Shown here: in pieces, positions 35,909-42,910 of the stretch
Position numbering within the stretch: the first letter of the stretch is position 1
How the letters are laid out: each line of letters begins with the position of its first letter
Assembly: GCF_039544165.1 (NCBI RefSeq)
Contig: NZ_BAABLD010000011.1
Location: forward strand, 1 to 64,000
DNA: 64,000 nt
Direction: 5' to 3'
DNA from: Viridibacterium curvum
GTDB lineage: Bacteria; Pseudomonadota; Gammaproteobacteria; Burkholderiales; Rhodocyclaceae
Program-made: the position numbers and the translations under genes
The notes under the pieces: generated by a model
What the model was told of the DNA's origin: nothing
The model's database searches: none
What the model saw: the letters and a program-made list of their open reading frames with translations, nothing else

Positions 35909-36178
35909 TTACTTCAGATAGGTGCGCACGAGCGTCAGCAGCTCCTGCACGGCAGCGTCGTCCGGCGTGTGGCCGGGCTGGGCGAAGCCTTCGCGGATGT
36001 GGGCTTCGAGCACTTGCGACATCAGCCCGTTCACCGCGCCACGGATCGCGGCGATCTGCTGCAGCACGGGTGCGCAATCGGCGCCCTCTTCCAGCGCGCG
36101 CTCCAGCGCCGAGCACTGGCCGGCGATGCGACGCACACGCTTGAGAACGCGCGTTTTCTCTTCGGGGGAATGGGGCAT
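35909..36178 (-). CDS. frmR: Formaldehyde-sensing transcriptional repressor FrmR
   Basis: 89 residues of the CsoR/RcnR family. Pro2, Cys35 and His60 are all present at the positions used by E. coli FrmR; Pro2 and Cys35 are crosslinked by formaldehyde. The start ATG 36178 gives the exact MPHSPEEK N-terminus. It would repress its own operon with frmA (adhC) and fghA until formaldehyde appears. Two palindromic operator candidates lie directly upstream at 36194 and 36246. Confidence 0.93.
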   Translation of the reverse strand: MPHSPEEKTRVLKRVRRIAGQCSALERALEEGADCAPVLQQIAAIRGAVNGLMSQVLEAHIREGFAQPGHTPDDAAVQELLTLVRTYLK

Positions 36179-36193
36179 GGGCGGGCTCCGCTG

Positions 36194-36210
36194 ATACTCC
36201 CGGGGAGTAT
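36194..36210. promoter_or_regulatory. FrmR operator candidate 1
   Basis: ATACTCCCGGGGAGTAT, an A/T-flanked G/C-core palindrome of the style bound by RcnR/FrmR proteins, 16 bp upstream of the frmR start codon. Confidence 0.7.
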
Positions 36211-36245
36211 AGCCCGAAGCGCGGCGCTTCGTCGGGCTGTTGGAG

Positions 36246-36265
36246 GGATACCCCCCGGAGTATCC
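36246..36265. promoter_or_regulatory. FrmR operator candidate 2
   Basis: GGATAC and GTATCC arms around CCCCCGGA; the distance to candidate 1 is about 50 bp, roughly five helical turns. Both lie between frmR and the divergent gene at 36383, so they could also affect that gene. Confidence 0.65.
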
Positions 36266-36382
36266 GGCTGGCCCGCGTTCAGGCGACGCCGGCAACGTGG
36301 CCGTCTGCTGTGGCTACGTGCTCGCCCTGAAAGATGACGAGCGGAAGCGGCGGATCGCTCGTCCCGATGACATCATGGCGAC

Positions 36383-38953
36383 ATGACTGACCTGCTCCTC
36401 TTTCTCGCTGTCATTCCCCTGCTGATGATCCTGCTGCCGGTGCTGCAGTTCATCGGCATGTTCATCGGGGTGCTGCGCGTGCCATTGTGGCAACCGGTTT
36501 TCACACAACGCGATCCCTCTGCCGCCCTGCCGCCGCATCAGGCCGCGACCCTGGCGGAGATCGAAGCGCTGGGCTTTGCGTGCATCGCGGCTTACGACCA
36601 GCACAATGGTCCTTACAGCTATCCGCAATACGTGTTCCGCCACGAGTCGGGGCGCGCGTTCGCGTGGCTGAACCTGACGCCCATGCACACGGCCGCATAC
36701 CCGGTGGCCTTCAGCAGCCTGCTGCAGGATGGCACGGTGCGCTCGACGCTCAACCGCGTGCTGTGGGCCTGCGAGCATGACCGGCGACCGGGCCACGACA
36801 TTGAAGACGCGATGACCGACAGCCTGGCGCAACACTGGGCGGCACATCAGGAGCGGATTCGTGAGGCTGGGCTCGCCGAGCTGGACGACGCAGAAGTCAT
36901 CGCCAGGCTGCTGGCGAACAGCACGGCAACCCTCGACATCATGCGCAAGCAGGGGTTGATCGTGGCAACCGGCGACCGCTTTGCCCTCGCCGCCGGCGCG
37001 GCACTGCAAACGACGATCAACTGGTTCCGTGTGCGCAAAACGCTGGCGAGGCCATTCGCCGCGGCAGTGTTCTCGGACGCGTACCGCGCCGATTTCCATG
37101 CCGAGCTGCATGCCTACCAGAAGCGGCAGCAAGCCTCGCAACCCGAGCGCCCGGCCTTGCGGCGCTGGCTGTTCGGTGTGTCCCTGCTCGCCTTTCTCGT
37201 GCTGTGGGGCCTGGTGTTCGAGTGGCAACAGGCGCTGATGCTGGTGGGGGTGATCGGGGTACACGAGGGCGGCCATGCGCTGGCCATGTGGGCCTTCGGC
37301 CATCGTGACCTGAAGATCTTCTTCGTCCCGTTTCTTGGCGCAGCGGTGACCGCGCCCGAGATGCCGCTGGCGGTGTGGAAGCGGGCCATCATCTATCTCG
37401 CCGGCCCCCTGCCCGGTTTGCTCGCCGGTCTGGCCGCGCTGCACTGGCTGGCACTCACACCTGAGCTGCCCTGGGCAGCGGTGCTGAGCGAGCTGGCCTG
37501 GATGTCGATCTGGGTGAATCTGTTCAATCTCCTGCCCGTCACACCACTCGATGGCGGTCGCCTGCTTGAGATCGCCTTGTTCGAGCGTCATCCGCGCATA
37601 CGCTTCGCCTTTGCGGGCATCAGCCTGCTCGGCTTCGTCGCGCTGGCGGTGTGGAGCAAGAGTCCGCTGATGTGGGGCGTGGTGGGCTTCATCCTGCTCG
37701 GCGTCGGCGGCCAGTGGCGCGCCATGAAACTGCGTCGCAGCGTGACACAGCATCGCAGTGGCGAGCCCGATGTTGTGCAGCTGTACCGCGAGGCCGAAAC
37801 GCTGGCATCCAACAAGAACTTCATGACCCTGTGGCCCATGGTGAAGGCGGCAGAGACGCAACGCCAGTCCGTCGTGGCACGCGCGTGGGAGATGGTGGCT
37901 GCGCCCTTGCTGTTGCTCGCCATCTGGGCGCTGTCGCTGACGCTCATGCTGCCGGCCTACAGCACGCTGCGCAGCACATCTGTCACCCATGCCGCGCCGC
38001 CTACGGCCGAAGAAGCTTTTGATCAGGCTTTCGACAGCTACGACGAGGGCGAGAGCGCCGCCCAGCATCGTGAAAAACTCATGCGCCTCGCGGAAAGGCT
38101 TCCCCCACAGGACGGCCGCCACATCGACATGTTCTGGATGCAGGCGGAGGCGGGACATGGACCGGCGCAACTCAACAGGATGCAGGAGATCATCGCCCTG
38201 AAGCGTGACGGGCACTTCACCTCGCGCAAGCTGATGGTCTCCCTGTACCTGCAGACCGCACACGCCACCTGGGCAAGCCAGCCGGCAACGGACCGCGTGC
38301 GCCTCTTGCAGAACGCCGTGGACGTGATGCAGCAGATCGCGCCGGATCTCCATGCCCAGACAATCGCGGGGCAGCTGCGTGTCGCCGAAGCCATGGATGC
38401 GGCTGGCGACGAAGCCGGCGCCGAAGCGCGGCTGGCGCAGATTCGCGAAGACGTCGAGGCGCGGCAGGACTGCGACTGTGAGGCCCCCACCGTCGTGCGC
38501 GCGCAGACCTGGTTCCACCTGTCACACAATCGCGCGGCGCGTGCGCTCGAAGTGCTGGAGAGCTCGCCCTACACCGACCGCTTCAAGAAGCCGCTGAACC
38601 CGCTCGGCGAAGCCCGCGCCTGGGCCCTGATGCGCAACGACCGCAACGAAGAAGCGCTGGCCCAGATGCAGATCTCGGCCTACTCACCGCCCTACGAGCC
38701 CAGCGCAAACGACAAGGCGCGCGGCGAACAAGCCAGCCCGCCATACCTCGGCAGGCCTGCGGAGCTCGCCTACGCCCTGCAACGCGCTGGCCGGGCGAAC
38801 GAGGCGCGCGACCTGTTGGCGCAACGCCAGCATGGCTGGGTGTGCTGGCGTGCGGGCAAAGCGCAGGGCAACGACGCCGTCGACCCGTGGGAGCAGCAGC
38901 GCGAAGACGACGTTAACAATGCCCTGCCCCGCTTGTGCCCTGCGCAACGCTGA
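36383..38953 (+). CDS. M50 (site-2-protease-like) membrane metallopeptidase with long C-terminal helical domain
   Basis: 856 residues. One N-terminal helix (4-28), a cytoplasmic-type domain, then a multi-pass zone. HEGGH (294-298) is the HExxH zinc motif, and LLPVTPLDGGR with D390 gives the third ligand of M50 proteases. Helices lie near 250-275, 330-360, 370-395 and 410-440. From about 510 a further helix precedes a soluble tail of about 350 residues that looks like tetratricopeptide-like helical repeats. M50 enzymes cut within the membrane to release signals; the substrate is unknown. Divergent from frmR and not obviously part of formaldehyde metabolism. Confidence 0.75.
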   Translation: MTDLLLFLAVIPLLMILLPVLQFIGMFIGVLRVPLWQPVFTQRDPSAALPPHQAATLAEIEALGFACIAAYDQHNGPYSYPQYVFRHESGRAFAWLNLTPMHTAAYPVAFSSLLQDGTVRSTLNRVLWACEHDRRPGHDIEDAMTDSLAQHWAAHQERIREAGLAELDDAEVIARLLANSTATLDIMRKQGLIVATGDRFALAAGAALQTTINWFRVRKTLARPFAAAVFSDAYRADFHAELHAYQKRQQASQPERPALRRWLFGVSLLAFLVLWGLVFEWQQALMLVGVIGVHEGGHALAMWAFGHRDLKIFFVPFLGAAVTAPEMPLAVWKRAIIYLAGPLPGLLAGLAALHWLALTPELPWAAVLSELAWMSIWVNLFNLLPVTPLDGGRLLEIALFERHPRIRFAFAGISLLGFVALAVWSKSPLMWGVVGFILLGVGGQWRAMKLRRSVTQHRSGEPDVVQLYREAETLASNKNFMTLWPMVKAAETQRQSVVARAWEMVAAPLLLLAIWALSLTLMLPAYSTLRSTSVTHAAPPTAEEAFDQAFDSYDEGESAAQHREKLMRLAERLPPQDGRHIDMFWMQAEAGHGPAQLNRMQEIIALKRDGHFTSRKLMVSLYLQTAHATWASQPATDRVRLLQNAVDVMQQIAPDLHAQTIAGQLRVAEAMDAAGDEAGAEARLAQIREDVEARQDCDCEAPTVVRAQTWFHLSHNRAARALEVLESSPYTDRFKKPLNPLGEARAWALMRNDRNEEALAQMQISAYSPPYEPSANDKARGEQASPPYLGRPAELAYALQRAGRANEARDLLAQRQHGWVCWRAGKAQGNDAVDPWEQQREDDVNNALPRLCPAQR

Positions 38954-39199
38954 ATCACGCCCAGGTGCCAGCTCCCACGCCTGGCCACGTGCGCACATGC
39001 CGGGCGACATCAGCCTGTGAGGCGAATGACCGCACCGACCTCAAAAATCCGTGATGCATGCCACACAGCGCGGTGCCGTGCGCGCTGAAACGATGACATA
39101 TCGCACAATCACTTTAATCGTTTTTGCTGTTTTTGTTATTTCTTGACATATCCTCTGCCGCAACGTTGCACCCACAACCCCTACGACAGAGAGGCAAGC

Positions 39200-39994
39200 A
39201 TGGCCAACAAGACCAGCAAGGTCGCATCCCTGATTTCCGGCATCTGCCTGACTGGCCTGATGGCCAGTGCGCAGGCAACCGTCATCACTGATTTCTCGGG
39301 CAGCACGCTCGACGCAAACGTGCACCTGGATGTGCCAAACAGCAGCCTGGCGTCGGTGACGCAGAGCGGCGGCAGCCTGAACTTCCATGCCAATGGCAAT
39401 GTGGACATGTGGTGGTCGCGCAACAACGCCCCCTTTGCGTGGTCAGAACGTCCTGATGTGAGTCTGGGCGACAAGTGGTGGGTCGAGACCCGGGTCACGA
39501 TGCCCGGCTACTCCTACGGTCGTCTGGCAGGCATCACTTTCTACGGTGACACCGACGGCAGCGGCGGCTATGTGGATGGCATGGACTTCCACTTCGCCAT
39601 CGACCAGTGGGGTTCGCAACCCGTGGTGCGCCTGCAGGGCCTGGGCGACAACATGCCAGGCGACCTCGGCGGCAACCTGACGGGAACGGCGCTGAACTAC
39701 AGCAGCCCCTCCGTTTTCCTGCGCACCGAGATCATCGAGAACGGTCTGGCCGACAACTACTCGTTCTTCTACAAGCTCAACGAATCCGATGCCTGGACGC
39801 TGCTGGGCGCGATGAGCTCGACGGTCGACAACTCGCGCGCTGCAATCTTCCTGAAGAGCTACCAGGCCGCTGACGCGAGCTTCGACTACTTCACCGTCGG
39901 CACGGACGCCGAGGTACCCGAACCCACCGGCCTCGCGCTGGCGGCACTGGGCATGTTCGGCATCGCCGGCATGCGTCGACGCAAAGCTGCCTGA
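39200..39994 (+). CDS. PEP-CTERM-anchored exported protein
   Basis: 264 residues. Signal peptide (ASAQATV), a lectin/laminin-G-like beta-sandwich body (WWVETRVTMPGYSYGRLAGI, FLKSYQAADASFDYF), and a C-terminal sorting signal: VPEPTG, one hydrophobic helix, then RRRKAA. PEP-CTERM proteins are processed by exosortase EpsH and linked to exopolysaccharide. The ATG 39200 is preceded by GAGAGGCAAGC. Upstream (38954-39199) lies an A/T-rich run with two TGACATATC words 50 bp apart (39094 and 39144). A terminator follows. Confidence 0.85.
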   Translation: MANKTSKVASLISGICLTGLMASAQATVITDFSGSTLDANVHLDVPNSSLASVTQSGGSLNFHANGNVDMWWSRNNAPFAWSERPDVSLGDKWWVETRVTMPGYSYGRLAGITFYGDTDGSGGYVDGMDFHFAIDQWGSQPVVRLQGLGDNMPGDLGGNLTGTALNYSSPSVFLRTEIIENGLADNYSFFYKLNESDAWTLLGAMSSTVDNSRAAIFLKSYQAADASFDYFTVGTDAEVPEPTGLALAALGMFGIAGMRRRKAA

Positions 39995-40021
39995 TTCACC
40001 CTTTGCACGCAGGCCTCTCAT

Positions 40022-40052
40022 CGACAACGCCACGAACATCGTGGCGTTGTCG
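40022..40052 (+). terminator. Terminator after the PEP-CTERM gene
   Basis: A 12-bp perfect stem, CGACAACGCCAC and GTGGCGTTGTCG, with a 7-base loop, 27 bp past the stop codon. The rest of 39995-40214 has no gene. Confidence 0.75.
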
Positions 40053-40214
40053 TTTCCGCGTACAGCGCTGCCACGCAGCGTGAGATCACGCGTGGTGGTC
40101 GATCAAAGGTCGAGCGACGCAGTGGCTTCTTGAGGCCGCCCCAAGTCCGAGCAGGGCTAAAATCCGCGCACGGCATTCCGCATCGTGACGAAGCAGGTTG
40201 CGACAGACATCCAC

Positions 40215-41144
40215 TCACACAGTCAGCCGATTCAATCTCAAACCGGGTTGGTGCCGACGCAGGCATCTGATCCGGTTGTTGTCTCTGAGCATCTTCGGTA
40301 GATCTTCCGTCTCACGGAAGCAGAACTTGCGCGGCAGTTCGGTGTAGAGCGAACGTGGCGGTGCATTCCACTTGATGTTCTTGAATGCCACTCCGGTTTC
40401 CGGCGAGTGGTAGTAGATGCGCGAGATACCCAGCTCCTCACGCAGGAAGAAGAGCGCCGCGGACAGCATGGCTTCGTCCCAGATCTCGGCGTACGGCGCG
40501 AGTACTTCGCAGTAGTACTTCATGAACGCTGCGGGCTGCACGTCAGATCCACACCGTCTCTGCAGATAGCCAGTATGGCCTGCACTGACCGAGCTGAATG
40601 CATAACGCGCGACGCGGACCCAATCAGACTGGACTTCTTCGATGAGCGCTTCATCGGCATCGAGATCGATATCCAGCCGCGCCCAGGCGAGTGTGTAGCG
40701 CCGGTCGATAGCGTCACTCCTGAGACTGGGATGCGAGCTGTAGTTGAACGGGTCGCGACCGGAAGGCAGCTTGAGCAGGCTGCGCAGTGCGCGGTCGTGC
40801 TCGCTGGCAAAGTTGAGTTGCAGCACAAGACTGCTACCGCCGCGACTCGTCTGTGAGCCATTCCAGCTGGAGAGGGTGAGCACATGACAGCGTGGGCTGC
40901 TGTCGCCATCAGCGCTCAGCAAATGCAGGGGCGAGAGCGTTCCGTCGCAGGCTGCGAGCAGATCGCGCAGGCGCGGCTTCTGCAACAGACTGGCCACAGG
41001 GGCGCTGCGCAAAGTGTGTACGGCCGTGGGTTGGCGTACGGCATAGCGCAGGAGTTGCAGACCGTAGCGGTCTTTATAGTAGGGATAGACAGTGCGGCCT
41101 TGCGGCAGGCTGGCGCACAGGAATTCGATGTCGCGAGTGTGCAT
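40215..41144 (-). CDS. Unknown protein encoded beside rtcB
   Basis: 309 residues, cytoplasmic. The stretch IEEVQSDWVRVARY, followed about 70 residues later by an alpha-helical WDEAMLSAALFFLREELGIS and YYHSPETG, recalls the EVQSDW domain found in phage-type large polyvalent proteins; the resemblance is by eye. It reads in the same direction as rtcB, 140 bp downstream of its stop, with a hairpin between. Possible roles are RNA-repair partner or a phage-derived nuclease-like remnant. Confidence in the gene is good, in the family low. Confidence 0.6.
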   Translation of the reverse strand: MHTRDIEFLCASLPQGRTVYPYYKDRYGLQLLRYAVRQPTAVHTLRSAPVASLLQKPRLRDLLAACDGTLSPLHLLSADGDSSPRCHVLTLSSWNGSQTSRGGSSLVLQLNFASEHDRALRSLLKLPSGRDPFNYSSHPSLRSDAIDRRYTLAWARLDIDLDADEALIEEVQSDWVRVARYAFSSVSAGHTGYLQRRCGSDVQPAAFMKYYCEVLAPYAEIWDEAMLSAALFFLREELGISRIYYHSPETGVAFKNIKWNAPPRSLYTELPRKFCFRETEDLPKMLRDNNRIRCLRRHQPGLRLNRLTV

Positions 41145-41246
41145 GGTGAGCCTCGGTACGTATCAGGTATCGCCGTTGGCGATGCGAATGCAGCTGTTGC
41201 AGTTCGGGTGGGATGAATGCACGCATGAGCGCGTCTCCTGGAAAAT

Positions 41247-41269
41247 GCGTCCGCCGGATTGGCGGACGC
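41247..41269 (-). terminator. Hairpin between rtcB and the 40215 gene
   Basis: GCGTCCGCC and GGCGGACGC form a 9-bp stem with a 5-base loop; on the minus strand ATTTTCC follows. It may be a terminator or an intercistronic mRNA structure. Confidence 0.6.
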
Positions 41270-41284
41270 GGGTTGATGAAAAAA

Positions 41285-42493
41285 CTAGCCTTTGACGCAG
41301 ACGACCTGGCGCACGGTGTGCAGTACTTCGACGAGATCGGTCTGCTGCGCCATCACTTCGTCAATATCCTTGTAGGCTGCAGGAATCTCGTCGACCACCC
41401 CGCCATCCTTGCGACACTCGATCCCTTCGGTTTGCGCCGCGAGGTCAAAGCGGTTGAATCGCCGCTTCGCTTCGCTGCGACTCATGCGTCGCCCCGCACC
41501 GTGAGAACACGAGCAGAAGGACTCAGCATTGCCGAGACCGCGCACGATGTAGGACTTCGCCCCCATGCTGCCGGGGATGATGCCCAAATCCCCATCACCC
41601 GCCCGGATCGCACCTTTGCGGGTGATGAAGAGCCTCTCGCCGAAGTGCTGCTCTTGTGACACGTAGTTGTGGTGGCAGTTGATCGCTTCGTTCTCCAGCT
41701 TGAAGGGCGGAAGGAACGGGCGGATCGCTTCGAGCACGAGGTTCAGCATCAGGCGACGGTTCTCCATCGCGTAGTCCTGCGCCCAGTCGACCGCGAACAC
41801 GTAGTCATCGAACAGCTCTGATCCTTCGCTGAAATACGCAAGGTCACGATCCGGCAGATTGATGGCATGGCGGCGCATGTCCTTCTGGGCTGCGGCGATG
41901 AAGTAACGACCGATCACATTGCCGATGCCACGACTGCCCGAGTGCAGCATCACCCACACCTGCTGTGCTTCGTCGATGCACAGTTCGATGAAGTGATTGC
42001 CGCCCCCCAGCGTGCCGAGCTGGCACATCCAGGAGTCCCGGAACTTGCGTTGCATCTTCATGATGCCGGGATGGCGTCCGACAATCTGATCCAGTCGGTC
42101 AGAGAGACGACGTGCCTGCCGCTGCAGCGCGCTACCCTTCATCTTGCTCGCCTCGTGCTGCTCGAAGCCCACAGGTACAGCGGCTTCAATGCTGCTGCGG
42201 ATGCGTGCAAGATTGTCGGGCAGCTCGCTCGCCTTGAGCGACAGCCGCACCGCGTTCATCCCGCAGCCGATGTCGACACCCACGGCCGCCGGAATGATGG
42301 CGGACGCGGTGGGAATGACGGAGCCGACAGTTGCGCCGATACCGGCATGGACGTCCGGCATGGCGGCCACGTGATGACGCACGATGGGCAGTTGCGCCAC
42401 GTTGAGCAGCTGCGCAAGCGCCTCGTGCTCCAGATCGGGCGTCCATACCTTCACCGGTACGCGCCCCTTGTTCAAAGTCATGCTGATGGGCAT
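41285..42493 (-). CDS. rtcB: tRNA-splicing/RNA-repair ligase RtcB
   Basis: 402 residues. RtcB signatures are all present: MPDVHAGIG, VDIGCGMN (metal-binding Cys), TLGGGNHFIEL, HSGSRGIG, HNYV, GSMGAKSYI and SHGAGRRMSR, whose His is the guanylylation site. It joins RNA 2',3'-cyclic-phosphate and 5'-OH ends with GTP and Mn2+. No rtcA or rtcR is seen nearby, unlike the E. coli operon. A 12-codon leader ORF and a hairpin precede it (42514-42738), hinting at attenuation or damage-linked control. Confidence 0.95.
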   Translation of the reverse strand: MPISMTLNKGRVPVKVWTPDLEHEALAQLLNVAQLPIVRHHVAAMPDVHAGIGATVGSVIPTASAIIPAAVGVDIGCGMNAVRLSLKASELPDNLARIRSSIEAAVPVGFEQHEASKMKGSALQRQARRLSDRLDQIVGRHPGIMKMQRKFRDSWMCQLGTLGGGNHFIELCIDEAQQVWVMLHSGSRGIGNVIGRYFIAAAQKDMRRHAINLPDRDLAYFSEGSELFDDYVFAVDWAQDYAMENRRLMLNLVLEAIRPFLPPFKLENEAINCHHNYVSQEQHFGERLFITRKGAIRAGDGDLGIIPGSMGAKSYIVRGLGNAESFCSCSHGAGRRMSRSEAKRRFNRFDLAAQTEGIECRKDGGVVDEIPAAYKDIDEVMAQQTDLVEVLHTVRQVVCVKG

Positions 42494-42513
42494 GGCATTT
42501 CTCCCGAGAAAAC

Positions 42514-42546
42514 AAAAAAGCCCGGGCTGTGAAGCCAGGGCTTTTG
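42514..42546 (-). terminator. Hairpin with T-run in the rtcB leader
   Basis: On the minus strand: AAAAGCCC, a variable loop containing an alternative AGCCCGGGCT pairing, then GGGCTTTTTTG. It lies 20 bp before the rtcB start and about 84 bp after the leader ORF stop, so it can act as an attenuator or an end for short leader RNA. Confidence 0.65.
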
Positions 42547-42629
42547 TTCCTTCAGGAACTGCTCACCTTTTACTCCTGGCCCGGGGCTGACGCCGCCGGG
42601 GGAGACACACGTGCCACCGCCAGACGCGC

Positions 42630-42668
42630 TCAGCGCTGAATGAAATCCTTGGCAGTCGGTACGGGCAT
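42630..42668 (-). CDS. 12-codon leader ORF upstream of rtcB
   Basis: MPVPTAKDFIQR then stop, from ATG 42668, preceded by a good AAGGAG ribosome site 7 bp away. The arrangement of promoter, short ORF, hairpin and rtcB is that of a leader-peptide attenuator, but could also be a decayed gene start. The encoded peptide has no obvious control codons. The remaining part of the gap 42494-42910 holds no other supported gene. Confidence 0.45.
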   Translation of the reverse strand: MPVPTAKDFIQR

Positions 42669-42710
42669 GGGGTTCTCCTTGGAGAAGGGAGTTGAACAAC
42701 GAGTGCGCAG

Positions 42711-42738
42711 ATTAAGCGGCTTGCAGATGGAATGTCAA
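42711..42738 (-). promoter_or_regulatory. Promoter candidate for the rtcB leader
   Basis: TTGACA (42733-42738 on the minus strand) and, 16 bp on, CTTAAT (42711-42716): a good -35 and a 4-of-6 -10. The leader ORF starts about 43 bp downstream of the -10. No sigma-54 or RtcR-type site was seen. Confidence 0.55.
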
Positions 42739-42910
42739 CGTTTGGAATCCGATCGTCACGACCTGAACCACACTGACCTGGAGATCACCCCCAAACCCAG
42801 ACGCTGCGTCGTTCACCGTCAGCCGTTACTCACTGACTTTGAACAGAGCAACCTTGCACAAAGGAGCGCCACAGAGCCCCTTTCCAGTTATCTATCCGAG
42901 CGCGCCGACG

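Noticed and set aside
36314..38518. 734-residue frame on the minus strand
   Set aside because: Antisense to the M50 peptidase gene, with Arg/His/Gln-rich composition and no recognisable motif.
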